Shown: positions 26,028-35,676 of the stretch, piece after piece
How positions within the stretch are numbered: the first letter of the stretch is position 1
Layout: each line of letters opens with the position of its first letter
Assembly (NCBI GenBank): GCA_045599965.1
Contig: JAZRXA010000062.1
Span: 1-49,112, forward strand
DNA from: RGIG5612 sp045599965
Lineage (GTDB): Bacteria; Bacillota; Clostridia; Lachnospirales; Lachnospiraceae
Length of the DNA stretch: 49,112 nucleotides
Direction: 5' to 3'
The notes under the pieces: model-generated
Seen by the model: the letters and a program-made list of their open reading frames with translations, nothing else
Told to the model about the DNA's origin: nothing
The model's database searches: none
Made by a program: the position numbers and the translations under genes

Positions 26028-27155
26028 TTATTGTTTAAACCAATCAAAAACCGATTCCATTTGATAACGATCTATAGATAACCCATGAATCGATATACCA
26101 TAAACATAATATCCTAAAAAGCCAAGAATACATAATATCATAATTATCGTTCTTGTCCGTCTATCTTCTATAGCCATAATTAACATAGGTAGCGTTACAT
26201 AAATCCCTATTTCAAATAACATTCCAAAACGTCCGAATGTATTTGCATTTCCAAACAATCCTAATAGCATAAAGCCTGCGGAAATAATAGATATATTTGT
26301 AAGGCATCTTAGTACAGCATTGTTTTGTGATAGGTTTTTTCGTTGAAAAAATGACCATATTGGAGTTATGCAATAAACTAAAATACGAAAAATATTTATT
26401 TTGTTTCCATATAGAATAGAATCATCATAGTTTCCAATACCTAATATACTACTAATATCTAACAATCTATTACCAAACCATGAAAAAAACGCTCCTGCTA
26501 AAATAATCAAAATAATGAAAATTATTGATGTAATATTCCAAACATTATATAAGAAAAACGGAGTAGTTACATATAAAATGGTTATAAAATGTATCCTAAA
26601 AGAAACCCAAAGTACAATAATAAATCTAATCCATTTTTTTTCTGCTGCCAAAGGAATTGCCCATAATACAATTGCAGTAGCCAATTGCTGGCGCATTCCT
26701 GTCAAAGAACATTCATACCCGCTCATTGTTATGTACAAAAAAAGAGGAACAACTATACTCGGTGAATATTTCCGTAAAAAGAGTACCAACGATCCATTTG
26801 AAATCAAGGCAACTATTAAGAAAAAAATATGATAATTATTGCTTATACATGTTTTACAAAAAATTTCAAATAAAGTGAATAATGGTCCTTTTTCTGTATA
26901 CCATAACCCTTTTGAAAAAAAATCCGCAAGTGAATAATCAAGTTCTATAAAGCCGTTCACATACGCATATGTATCATTTCCATGTGTTCTCATTGCAGCA
27001 TAAAATGATAGTGCAATAATAATTAAGAAAACAAATACTTTTTCCTTATAAACCTGGCCGACATCTGTTTGAATTGTTATGGCATTTTTATCAGATTGCC
27101 ATGCAAAAAAACAGACAACAACCATCAATATTGTCATTGAAACAATTGTCGGCAT
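26028..27155 (-). CDS. EpsG family polysaccharide polymerase-like membrane protein
   Basis: 375 aa, about ten hydrophobic segments. EpsG features: 'AMRTHGNDTYAYVNGF' between helices 2 and 3, and 'LTGMRQQLATAIVLWA' in the middle. It probably polymerises repeat units on the outer face (Wzy role). No other polymerase candidate is in the window. Confidence 0.82.
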   Translation of the reverse strand: MPTIVSMTILMVVVCFFAWQSDKNAITIQTDVGQVYKEKVFVFLIIIALSFYAAMRTHGNDTYAYVNGFIELDYSLADFFSKGLWYTEKGPLFTLFEIFCKTCISNNYHIFFLIVALISNGSLVLFLRKYSPSIVVPLFLYITMSGYECSLTGMRQQLATAIVLWAIPLAAEKKWIRFIIVLWVSFRIHFITILYVTTPFFLYNVWNITSIIFIILIILAGAFFSWFGNRLLDISSILGIGNYDDSILYGNKINIFRILVYCITPIWSFFQRKNLSQNNAVLRCLTNISIISAGFMLLGLFGNANTFGRFGMLFEIGIYVTLPMLIMAIEDRRTRTIIMILCILGFLGYYVYGISIHGLSIDRYQMESVFDWFKQ

Positions 27156-27167
27156 ATTTTCACCTTT

Positions 27168-27998
27168 TTATATTATGTTTTTGTATTCTTCTTTTTTAAT
27201 AATTACTTTTATTTTGTTCATAAGAAATCCTGGAATAAGACACTTGATTAATGGACTCAGCATAAAAATGTAATACTTTTTATTCATTCCAACTATTTTG
27301 AAACCATTTCTCATAGTTAAAAAAGCATGAATTCTGTATTTTCGCTTTTTTCTACTAAAAAAATCTTTTCCTTCTCTGCCTATATACAAACACTCTTGCA
27401 AATTATATCCTTTAAAACCTTTTTGAAAAAAGCGAAACCATAAATCATAATCTTGCCCACGTTCTGTTCGTTTGCTTACATAATAACCGCCCAGTTCATC
27501 ATATACCCTTTTATAAGTCATAATTGTTGCATGAGCAAAACAAGGTCCTCTAGCCAGGTCTTCTTTTTGAGGAATTTCTTTTTTTGACATTCTTTCGCCA
27601 TAAAACTCCCTTCCGTCAAATAGTTTTATACCAGTAGCTACTAAATCGAATTCCGAATGTTCAGCCAAGAATTTGACTTGTTTTTCAAAACGTTCCGGAA
27701 TGCTTTGATCATCTGCATCCATTCTAGCAACATAAAAGCCAGTTGCGTATTCTAAACACTGATTTAATGTAAAAGCTAATTTCGAATTTTTTTCATTTTT
27801 TAATAAAATAATCTTATCTGGATATTTCTCACTGTATGACTTTGCCACTTCATAAGTACTATCCGTAGATGCATCATCGCACATGATTAATTCCCAATTA
27901 GTATATGTTTGAGCCAATATAGAATCTATTGCCTCTGGTAATGTATTGGCACAATTATATATGCCCATAATGACAGATACTTTTTTATTTTCACACAT
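27168..27998 (-). CDS. Glycosyltransferase family 2
   Basis: 276 aa, GT-A fold. 'VSVIMGIYNCANTLPEAIDS' at the start, 'CDDASTDSTYE' and the 'RMDADDQSIPERF' DxD site are typical. 'RGQDYDLWFRF' is the catalytic-base region. It uses a nucleotide sugar at the cytoplasmic side; the sugar is unknown. Starts 1 bp after the upstream gene. Confidence 0.92.
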   Translation of the reverse strand: MCENKKVSVIMGIYNCANTLPEAIDSILAQTYTNWELIMCDDASTDSTYEVAKSYSEKYPDKIILLKNEKNSKLAFTLNQCLEYATGFYVARMDADDQSIPERFEKQVKFLAEHSEFDLVATGIKLFDGREFYGERMSKKEIPQKEDLARGPCFAHATIMTYKRVYDELGGYYVSKRTERGQDYDLWFRFFQKGFKGYNLQECLYIGREGKDFFSRKKRKYRIHAFLTMRNGFKIVGMNKKYYIFMLSPLIKCLIPGFLMNKIKVIIKKEEYKNII

Positions 27999-27999
27999 T

Positions 28000-28986
28000 T
28001 TATTTCTCTCCTATTATTATTTTCGAACTATTTAAATCAATCCAACTCCCCATTTTATAATCCCACTCTTCGGGCTGAATATCATTACATCCTCCTCCAT
28101 GATAAAACGTTATTTCTCCAAAGTATATCATTCCATCTATGTTATAAAGATCCACTCTGCAAAACGGAAATGGTTGAGATAGTTTTCTCGCAATTTCAAC
28201 CATGAGTTCAAAATTTTTTGGCTTTTTAACGATATAATCAGCATTTGGCCTTGTTTCATGTACTGGTAATAAATTAAAATTCATGTCATATATATTTCGT
28301 GGATAATCATGGTTATATGATTTATCTTTGTTAATAACACCTAGATCCAAAAACAATAGTTTTGGTTCTCCATCAAAACACATAAATTTATAATCAAGTG
28401 GTAAATTTCCACTTTGGTCCCTAATAACTTTTTCAACAACAATACAAGGTTTAATGTTCTTATAATTCCATTCCCGTGACAAAAAAAATGCATTTTGTTT
28501 TAATATAAATCCTATTTTTTTCTTTTCTGCTTTTAGCTCTTTTTCAGTCAAAGGATTCATTGGATCAAAAAAGATATGTCCACCAGAATTATGATTGCAT
28601 TTTGCTATTACTTCACAATCATATTTTGAAAAATCCAATTGATTCGTATTTTGGACGACATCAAATTGTGGAATTAATATGTCTCCAAAACCACACTCTA
28701 TAATATATTTTCTAACAGCATTTTTATCGGAGCATAAAGTCATTTTGGGGTCACGATTATTTAATTTCAGCCACCATACTTTTTCGTCAAATCGAGTAGG
28801 ATTATCTAAATTCAATTCCTTGCCTGTATAAAGGTGATAAAACCACTTTGCATATCCTTCTTCGCCTTTAATAGCCCCTAGCAGTTTTGCTGTGCCATAT
28901 TTTATTCGGTGGTAAACATTACTACCAAGAGCTCCTTTGTCACCAATTTTAATTACAACTTTTTTACATACAGATGTGATACCCAT
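28000..28986 (-). CDS. TupA-like ATP-grasp protein (second of two)
   Basis: 328 aa, paralogous to 23275-24276. Shared motifs include 'WLKLNNRDPKMTLCSDKNAV', 'AKCNHNSGGHIFFDP', 'FFLSREWNYKNIKPCIVVEK' and 'FPFCRVDLYNIDGMIYFGEI'. It probably ligates an amino acid or similar group to a sugar carboxylate or amine. Two copies in one operon suggest two different substituents or positions. Confidence 0.87.
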   Translation of the reverse strand: MGITSVCKKVVIKIGDKGALGSNVYHRIKYGTAKLLGAIKGEEGYAKWFYHLYTGKELNLDNPTRFDEKVWWLKLNNRDPKMTLCSDKNAVRKYIIECGFGDILIPQFDVVQNTNQLDFSKYDCEVIAKCNHNSGGHIFFDPMNPLTEKELKAEKKKIGFILKQNAFFLSREWNYKNIKPCIVVEKVIRDQSGNLPLDYKFMCFDGEPKLLFLDLGVINKDKSYNHDYPRNIYDMNFNLLPVHETRPNADYIVKKPKNFELMVEIARKLSQPFPFCRVDLYNIDGMIYFGEITFYHGGGCNDIQPEEWDYKMGSWIDLNSSKIIIGEK

Positions 28987-29037
28987 AAATACTCTATCTT
29001 TCTATGCTTAATTATTATTTCATTTGTAATGAAGTTC

Positions 29038-30012
29038 TTACATATTCTCCTTATACCATTCTATTGCTTCTTGTATTCCCTTTTGAAAATCCCACTGTGG
29101 ATCATAACCTAATAACTTTCTTGCTTTACTTATATCTGCATTGCTATGTTTAATATCGCCTTTTCTATCTGGTCCGAATATTGGCTCAATATCTACTTTC
29201 AATGCTTTTGTTAGTCCATTATAGATATCTAATAAATATTCTCTGCCACCGTAAGCTATATTAAAGGCTTCGCCATAAGCTTCTTTAGGTGCTTTGCAAG
29301 CTTTTAAATTTGCTTCTATAACATTTTCTATATATGTAAAATCTCTACTTTGTTTTCCATCTCCGTTAATAGTAGGTCTTTCGCCTGCTAATAATTGTTT
29401 AATAAATTTTGGTATTACTGCTGCATAAGCTCCGTTCGGATCTTGTCTTCTTCCAAATACATTAAAGTATCTTAAACCTATTGTTGGAAGATTATAGTGC
29501 ATTGTATATTGTTTTGCCCATTCTTCAGCTGCTCTTTTTGTTAATGCGTATGGTGATAATAAATTTCCTTCTCTTCCTTCTGCTTTTGGTAAATTTGGTT
29601 CATCTCCATAAACAGATGAACTAGAAGCATAAACAAATACATTTACATTATTTTGTCTAGCAGCTTCTAACATATTTACAACTCCAACAATATTGTTTTC
29701 ACAATAAAATACGGGCATATCTATACTTCTTGGAACACTTCCCCATGCAGCTTGATTTAATACATAAGATACTCCATTACATGCTTTCATACATGTATCT
29801 AAGTCTTTAATATCACCTTTAATAAATTCATAGTTAGGATTATCTAAAAACATATCTACATTTTCTTGTTTTCCTGTAGATAAATCATCTAAGCACCTAA
29901 CTTTATATCCCATATTTAAAATCGTTTCACATAAATTTGAACCGATAAAGCCGGCTCCACCTGTGACTAAAAACTGTGTGTTTTGTTCGAATTTTAACTC
30001 TTTATAATTCAT
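29038..30012 (-). CDS. UDP-GlcNAc(A) C4-epimerase, WbpP/TviC-like SDR
   Basis: 324 aa extended SDR. NAD-binding 'VTGGAGFIGSNLCE', catalytic Ser-Tyr-Lys in 'YASSSSVYGDEP' and 'SPYALTKRAAEEW', and the WbpP/TviC hallmark 'QAAWGSVPRS'. Interconverts UDP-GlcNAc/GalNAc or their uronic acids. The dehydrogenase at 31677-32990 is its usual partner. An ATG at 30015 is also possible. Confidence 0.88.
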   Translation of the reverse strand: MNYKELKFEQNTQFLVTGGAGFIGSNLCETILNMGYKVRCLDDLSTGKQENVDMFLDNPNYEFIKGDIKDLDTCMKACNGVSYVLNQAAWGSVPRSIDMPVFYCENNIVGVVNMLEAARQNNVNVFVYASSSSVYGDEPNLPKAEGREGNLLSPYALTKRAAEEWAKQYTMHYNLPTIGLRYFNVFGRRQDPNGAYAAVIPKFIKQLLAGERPTINGDGKQSRDFTYIENVIEANLKACKAPKEAYGEAFNIAYGGREYLLDIYNGLTKALKVDIEPIFGPDRKGDIKHSNADISKARKLLGYDPQWDFQKGIQEAIEWYKENM

Positions 30013-30056
30013 CATAAAAAATTCCTTTATTGATATAATTTATCATTTAATTTAGA

Positions 30057-31133
30057 TTACTGTTTAACAAAAACTTCTTCTAAAATATCTATCGTTCTGT
30101 CGCCATATAAAGGTCCTGACCCTAATTGATGAGCATTTATCCCTCCATATTTAATATTCATTTCAATAAAAACTGGTTCATTATTTACGCTTACAGTAAA
30201 ATCCCATGAAATCAATCTAAAATTGCCCATTTTTCTATGTAACTTAATTGCTAATTCACAAATCTCTTTATAACATGGTACCACCCATCCTAAATACACT
30301 AATCCATTAGGATGTTTTTCCAATTTATTATAATTTAAATCCCAATCATATTTATATAGCTTTCCTTCTTCATCAATACTTACTTGCGCTCCTCCCCAAG
30401 ACTCTTGACTGATTTTTGCATCTGTTCTTCCAAATTGAAAAAAGCTCTTTAATATATTTATTTTTTGCATTTTATCCATAAATGTCATTACCCTGACAAT
30501 CTGAACTGATGATGGATTAATATCCTCAAATAATTTATTTTGTTTTATAAAATCTTGAACGATATAATCATAATTTACAGCTTTTAATATTTTTTCAATT
30601 TTTTCTAAACCATCCTTGGTTTCCCATACATAAATTCCTCCACCTTTACCTGTTTCCTTTGAAACTTTTAAAATTATTTTTTTATTTTCAACGCATTTAT
30701 TTTTTGCATTTTCTAATGATATAATATTATAGTTTTCGTCATAATAAACACCATTCATTTTTCTACAAATTGTCTTAGGCTGGTTAGCCTCTGGGAAAAA
30801 TAAAGCGTAATAATTTTTATCATCAATTCCATGAGCAGCCTTTATATTATTAAAATATCCTTCAATTTCTGTGAATTGTAAATCCTCCGGAATATAACGC
30901 ACATCAAATACGCCTGTTTTTTGGTAATAGAATTCATGCCATAGAAATGAAATATTTCGCTTATACCCCCCCCAGAAATGCCGTATTTGCTGTTTCTGTT
31001 CTAAAGATAACTTGTACGGTTTATCTATGTATCGTTTAATATTATGTCTTAATTTTATTTTTCTTAAAAAATATTTTAGTTGTACTTCAATTTTTTCTTC
31101 AATCTTTGCTATTTTTTGATATAGTTCCTGCAT
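30057..31133 (-). CDS. Sugar-transfer-associated ATP-grasp protein
   Basis: 358 aa. It fits the ATP-grasp family seen with sugar transfer genes: 'KKIILKVSKETGKGGGIYVW', 'YDYIVQDFIKQN', 'VQIVRVMTF' and a final 'FRLISWDFTVSVNNEPVFIE'. Probably an amide- or ester-forming ligase acting on a polysaccharide precursor; the true reaction is unknown. A G8 tract occurs at codons 54-56. Confidence 0.8.
   Translation of the reverse strand: MQELYQKIAKIEEKIEVQLKYFLRKIKLRHNIKRYIDKPYKLSLEQKQQIRHFWGGYKRNISFLWHEFYYQKTGVFDVRYIPEDLQFTEIEGYFNNIKAAHGIDDKNYYALFFPEANQPKTICRKMNGVYYDENYNIISLENAKNKCVENKKIILKVSKETGKGGGIYVWETKDGLEKIEKILKAVNYDYIVQDFIKQNKLFEDINPSSVQIVRVMTFMDKMQKINILKSFFQFGRTDAKISQESWGGAQVSIDEEGKLYKYDWDLNYNKLEKHPNGLVYLGWVVPCYKEICELAIKLHRKMGNFRLISWDFTVSVNNEPVFIEMNIKYGGINAHQLGSGPLYGDRTIDILEEVFVKQ
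30966..30973 (-). repeat. Homopolymeric G8 tract inside the ATP-grasp gene
   Basis: Eight G on the coding strand encode Trp-Gly-Gly (codons 54-56). Slippage would shift the frame near the N-terminus. Confidence 0.85.
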
Positions 31134-31174
31134 TGTGCTCGTCTCCTAAATATTTAACATTTGCTCATTATTCC

Positions 31175-31696
31175 TTATCTTTTATAACAATAAACTTTTA
31201 GATTTCCGTTTTCATTTGTTAAGAAGTAACTCAATTTTTTTCTTTTTGCATATCCCATCTCTCTCCATCCCGTTTTTTCAACAGCTTTTATTGAGGATAC
31301 ATTGTCAGATTTAATTACTCCCCATAAATTATTCCATCTGGTTTCTTTATCACTAATCACATTCTTAAAAATCAATTGGGCAAACCCTTTGCCTCTCATT
31401 GAAGGTGCAACGTAATTGGGATTTGAAATTACATCATTTTTATGCATAAATTTATACTTGTTAAAATAATTTTTTTTAATAAAATCATACGCGTATAATT
31501 TATCTTTATCAGAAATGTAATATATTAAATACCCCCCCGTCAGCAGTCTGAATAACAGCAACTTAGTATTTATGGTTGGGAAATCATTTTTGTAATTATA
31601 TGGAACTAATTCAAAAATTGATGGTTTAAATTTATATAGGTAAAGTCCTTCATAATTATCAAGTTTTAATATTTTTTTATAACGACCAATAAACAT
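31175..31696 (-). CDS. GNAT-family N-acetyltransferase-like protein
   Basis: About 173 aa. The acetyl-CoA loop is 'APSMRGKGFAQLIFK', followed by 'SDNVSSIKAVEKTGWREMGY', the usual final motif of GNATs. It probably acylates an amino sugar or an amino-acid substituent. The start is uncertain: a TTG at 31732 is too close to an AAGGA, and the ATG at 31696 has only a weak site; both overlap the dehydrogenase gene. A G7 tract lies at 31532-31538. Confidence 0.72.
   Translation of the reverse strand: MFIGRYKKILKLDNYEGLYLYKFKPSIFELVPYNYKNDFPTINTKLLLFRLLTGGYLIYYISDKDKLYAYDFIKKNYFNKYKFMHKNDVISNPNYVAPSMRGKGFAQLIFKNVISDKETRWNNLWGVIKSDNVSSIKAVEKTGWREMGYAKRKKLSYFLTNENGNLKVYCYKR
31532..31538 (-). repeat. 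Homopolymeric G7 tract inside the GNAT gene
   Basis: Seven G on the coding strand encode Thr-Gly-Gly-Tyr. It is the third such tract in adjacent or nearby genes. Confidence 0.8.
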
Positions 31697-32990
31697 ATTT
31701 TTCACTTTTTTTAATTGTATTATTTTCGACAATTCCTTTTAAATCAAACAATACTTTATTTTCATCTCCAAACATTCCATCTATTTCTTCTTTTGTAAGA
31801 GACTTAAATTCATTATGCGCTACAGCTATTATTACTGCGTCCATTCCTTTAATAGTTTTATAGTTGGCTAAATCAATATCATAGAACCGTTTTGTTTCTT
31901 CTATATCTGCTTGCGGGTCTGCTACTACTAAATTAATGCCCTGGCTTTTCAATTCATTATAGATATCTATTACTTTTGTGTTTCTTGTATCTGGACAGTT
32001 TTCCTTAAAAGTTAATCCTAAGATTGCAACTTTTGATTCACTTAGATTTTTGTTTTGGTCTAATAAATGTTTAACCACTTGGTTTGCAATATATTCTCCC
32101 ATGCTGTCATTTATCTGTCTTCCTGCTAAAATAACTTGACTCTTATATCCTATTTCTTCTGCTTTATAAGTTAGATAGTATGGATCTACTCCTATACAAT
32201 GGCCTCCAACTAATCCTGGTTCAAATGGTAAGAAGTTCCATTTAGTACCTGCTGCCGCCAATACTGATTTTGTATCTATTCCCATCTTGTCAAAAATAAT
32301 AGAAAGTTCATTCATAAAAGCAATATTAATATCTCTTTGGCTATTTTCTATTACCTTAGCTGCTTCTGCTACTTTTATGCTTTCTGCTTTATATACTCCT
32401 GCTTCTACAACTAACTCATAAACCTTAGCAATTATATCTAAAGTTTCTTTATCCATTCCTGAAACTATTTTTGTTATATTATTTAATCTATGATTTTTAT
32501 CTCCTGGATTTATTCTTTCTGGTGAATAACCTATCTTAAAATCTATTCCACATTTTAGTCCTGATTCTTTTTCTAATATTGGAACACATATTTCTTCTGT
32601 TACTCCTGGATATACTGTAGATTCATAAACTACAATTGAACCTTTAGTTAAATTTCTTCCAAGAATTTTGCTTGCGCTCTCTACTGGTGTTAAATCTGGT
32701 GTGTGATCTTCGTTTACAGGAGTAGGTACAGCTACTATATGAAACTTTGCTTCTTTTAACTTTGCTTCATCAGCTGTGAATTCAACCGTTGTATTCTTTA
32801 CTATTTCATTTCCTACTTCCTTAGTTGGATCAATCCCTTTTTTATATAAATCTATTTTGTTTTGATTATTATCAAATCCTATTACTTCTACTTTTTTGGC
32901 AAAAGCAACTGCAATAGGAAGACCTACATATCCTAATCCAGTTAATGATAACTTCGTATTTTTATTTAGTAATTCTTCGTATAATGACAT
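31677..32990 (-). CDS. UDP-N-acetylhexosamine 6-dehydrogenase, TviB/WbpO/WbpA-like
   Basis: 437 aa. Rossmann motif 'SLTGLGYVGLPIAVAFAK', the signature 'YSPERINPGD', and the catalytic Cys in 'LVGGHCIGVDPYYLTYKAEE', typical of the TviB/WbpO/WbpA branch. Oxidises UDP-HexNAc to its uronic acid using two NAD+. With the WbpP/TviC-like epimerase it would make UDP-GalNAcA or UDP-GlcNAcA, a carboxylate that the ATP-grasp enzymes could amidate. Confidence 0.9.
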   Translation of the reverse strand: MSLYEELLNKNTKLSLTGLGYVGLPIAVAFAKKVEVIGFDNNQNKIDLYKKGIDPTKEVGNEIVKNTTVEFTADEAKLKEAKFHIVAVPTPVNEDHTPDLTPVESASKILGRNLTKGSIVVYESTVYPGVTEEICVPILEKESGLKCGIDFKIGYSPERINPGDKNHRLNNITKIVSGMDKETLDIIAKVYELVVEAGVYKAESIKVAEAAKVIENSQRDINIAFMNELSIIFDKMGIDTKSVLAAAGTKWNFLPFEPGLVGGHCIGVDPYYLTYKAEEIGYKSQVILAGRQINDSMGEYIANQVVKHLLDQNKNLSESKVAILGLTFKENCPDTRNTKVIDIYNELKSQGINLVVADPQADIEETKRFYDIDLANYKTIKGMDAVIIAVAHNEFKSLTKEEIDGMFGDENKVLFDLKGIVENNTIKKSEKYVYWSL

Positions 32991-32995
32991 TTTCT

Positions 32996-34102
32996 CTACC
33001 CTATATTCATTATGCTTAACATATCTTTGTTAACTTTTTTTACATCAAATTTTTCTTTGCAATATTCTAAACTTTCTAATCCCATTGTTTTAATAAGTTC
33101 TGGATTTTCAATAAACTTTTTCATTGCGTTTGCTAATGCGTCAACATCCTTTATAGGAACAACAAATCCGTTTTTACCATCTATCACTGTATCTCTGCAT
33201 CCATTTGCATCAGTAGTAATTATTGGCCTTGCGCAAGCCATTGCCTCTAAAACTGTTCTTGGTGTGCCTTCTCTGTATGATGGAAGTACATAAACGCTTG
33301 CCTTTTGATAATACGGCACAACATTATCTGTTTCTTCAAACCTTTCAACTATTTGTTTATCTTCATACTCCTTGATAATGTTTTTATCTATTCCATCTTG
33401 CATACTGTCTTCATACTTACCTAATAAATAAAATTTAGTATTTGGATATTCTTTCTTTATTATTTCTGTTGCCTTTAAGTATTCCATTACGCCTTTACTT
33501 TTAAGCAATCTAGAAAGCATAAAAAACGTTGTCTCTTTTGGATAATCTTGTGGCATAAACTTTTCCATGTTTACACCAGATCCATTTATAACATAGCATT
33601 TTTCTTTCTTTACTAATTTCTTATCACAGAATTCTTTTAAATCATCTTTATTTTGAAAGATTACATGATTTGATTTGCAAAGGCTTATCCTATATAGATT
33701 TCTTACTATTATTCCTAAAAGTTTTGCCTTAACTGTTTTAGATGTGAATGTATATCCTCCACCAGTAACCATGCTGTTAATACTTTTAACACCTGCTCTT
33801 TTCGCTGCTATGCTTCCGTATATAACTGGTTTAGAAGTATAACCTAGTGTTACATCCGGCTGTTCTTCTTTCATTAACTTTGTAAGTGCTTTTAAATAAT
33901 CTAAATCTGCTTTAACACTAGTTCCAGTTTTATTTAATGATATCTCAATAAACCTTGCTCCAAGAGCTTCAATTTTTTCAACATCTGTTTTATCTGGACC
34001 TATAACAAGCACTTCATATCCTTGTGCTTTAATAGTTTTAATTAGGTCGCCTCTAAAGTTGTACGTTGTTCTGTTTTTTGGTGAGATTAGTAAAAATTTC
34101 AT
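32996..34102 (-). CDS. Glycosyltransferase family 4
   Basis: 368 aa. 'LLISPKNRTTYNFRGDLIKT' at the start, 'FFMLSRLLKSKGVMEYLKAT' and 'VLPSYREGTPRTVLEAMACA' at the donor site. It overlaps the asparagine-synthase-like gene by one base. Acts near the start of repeat-unit assembly, judging from its place just downstream of the initiating enzymes. Confidence 0.92.
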   Translation of the reverse strand: MKFLLISPKNRTTYNFRGDLIKTIKAQGYEVLVIGPDKTDVEKIEALGARFIEISLNKTGTSVKADLDYLKALTKLMKEEQPDVTLGYTSKPVIYGSIAAKRAGVKSINSMVTGGGYTFTSKTVKAKLLGIIVRNLYRISLCKSNHVIFQNKDDLKEFCDKKLVKKEKCYVINGSGVNMEKFMPQDYPKETTFFMLSRLLKSKGVMEYLKATEIIKKEYPNTKFYLLGKYEDSMQDGIDKNIIKEYEDKQIVERFEETDNVVPYYQKASVYVLPSYREGTPRTVLEAMACARPIITTDANGCRDTVIDGKNGFVVPIKDVDALANAMKKFIENPELIKTMGLESLEYCKEKFDVKKVNKDMLSIMNIG

Positions 34103-35676
34103 TACGGCAATACCGAATTAATTGTAAATATTGCGTTTAATGCTTTCGCTCTAAACGCTGTTTCTTTCATATTAACTACTCTTATACCCATATCGAAAAG
34201 TTCTGGGTTTAAGTATTTTTTCATATCGAGATGATGCTCATCCGATATTCTTTTTTCTAATGGAACTCTAAACAATGTATCTAAAAAGATTCTATTGTTG
34301 TAAGCAAATGTTATATCGAAATCATATTTCATCTCAGTAATATTTAATCCGCCCCAGCTTCCCCATGTTACTTCGTTGTAATGCATATCTGCTGGTGGAT
34401 ATATTTCTGGAATTTTTTCATATTCAAAGTCTTTTATATATTGTTCAAAAATTTTATCTATCTCGTGAGCTAGTTTTCTATCAATGGTAAAAATCTTATA
34501 TAGATTTCTAAATAATTTTGCTGAAAGTTTTGGCATCTTTTTTCTTCCATAATGCTTATACCAATAACATCTTATTGTTTCCGATACCCAAGACTTAACT
34601 TCAACATCTATATCCATGTTATCGCGAAGATATAATTTTTTTCTTAACTCATTATCGTAAAGTTTTGCAACATATCCTTTATTATGCTCAAAAAGAGCTT
34701 TTCGCTCTTCTAATTTATTAATCTTATTGTTTTCTTCTGGAATAATATATTCATGATGCTTTACCTTGAAATTCTCTACAATTTTTTTCGCTGCCTCTGC
34801 ATCTCTTATTTCTTTTTCTGCCGATATATAACTAAAGGTTTCAAACTTTTCATACAATCCGTTTGCTGCTGCAAAAGTTGTATTACTATCTATACCGCCT
34901 GTTAGTGAAATCCAAGGTCTATTCCACTTTTGTGAAATAAGTTGCATATTATTTTTTAATATGTCTGCTGCCTTCTTTATTACTGCATCATAATCTTCTT
35001 TTTCGGTTGCAATGCTTTGATTTTTTAATGGCCAAAATCTTTCGTGTTTTACCTCATCTTTAAATTCATATCTTTGACTAGGTACAATTCTTTTAACTTT
35101 GCAAAATGGCGTTAAGTCTGCTGGTAAGTATGGCCCCATTACTCTTTTATACCATTTATAATTAATAAGTCTTTTTACAAACTCATCCATTTCTAAATCG
35201 CATATATCACCTATAAGTTGTGCGTGCGAGCTTATATAAAAATTATCTTTTATTTTTCCATAATAAGCTGATTGCATTCCGGATGGATCTACGAAAAATT
35301 CTATTTCCCCGTCTACTACTGAGCCATAAACAAATACTCCCGTTAATTCATTTATGCAATCTATATAATTTTCTGTTCCATAATTTTCAGCAAGTCTATT
35401 TAATATCTTTTCTTCTTCATATTCCATAGTGAATGGATTATAAGCATGACCCATTAAATAAAACACTTTTCCATCTTCTTCATATATGTGCATTCCTGTT
35501 AACTCGTGCGCCATAAAGAAGTATCCACCCGCTTCTTTCACCTTCCAATTTCCATAAAACGGAAAGTCCTCTAAGCCATCTATTTTTTCTCTACTAATTA
35601 AAAAACCTCTTATAAAGAGATCTTTTTTTAGTTCACTATTCTGATTTAATACTTCTAAAAACTGAGTGTTATCCAT
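34102..35676 (-). CDS. Asparagine synthase-like amidotransferase lacking the N-terminal Cys
   Basis: 524 aa. The synthetase half has the PP-loop 'SLTGGIDSNTTFAA', and the N-terminal half keeps the glutaminase-like fold ('FFVDPSGMQSAYYG'), but no Cys2 follows the start Met. It therefore probably uses free ammonia or an amino compound instead of glutamine. Enzymes of this type activate a carboxylate as acyl-AMP and form an amide (asparagine, lasso ring, beta-lactam and sugar amides). The start is the ATG at 35676, overlapping the dehydrogenase stop. Neighbours suggest that the acid comes from the aldolase/dehydrogenase pair. Confidence 0.78.
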   Translation of the reverse strand: MDNTQFLEVLNQNSELKKDLFIRGFLISREKIDGLEDFPFYGNWKVKEAGGYFFMAHELTGMHIYEEDGKVFYLMGHAYNPFTMEYEEEKILNRLAENYGTENYIDCINELTGVFVYGSVVDGEIEFFVDPSGMQSAYYGKIKDNFYISSHAQLIGDICDLEMDEFVKRLINYKWYKRVMGPYLPADLTPFCKVKRIVPSQRYEFKDEVKHERFWPLKNQSIATEKEDYDAVIKKAADILKNNMQLISQKWNRPWISLTGGIDSNTTFAAANGLYEKFETFSYISAEKEIRDAEAAKKIVENFKVKHHEYIIPEENNKINKLEERKALFEHNKGYVAKLYDNELRKKLYLRDNMDIDVEVKSWVSETIRCYWYKHYGRKKMPKLSAKLFRNLYKIFTIDRKLAHEIDKIFEQYIKDFEYEKIPEIYPPADMHYNEVTWGSWGGLNITEMKYDFDITFAYNNRIFLDTLFRVPLEKRISDEHHLDMKKYLNPELFDMGIRVVNMKETAFRAKALNAIFTINSVLP

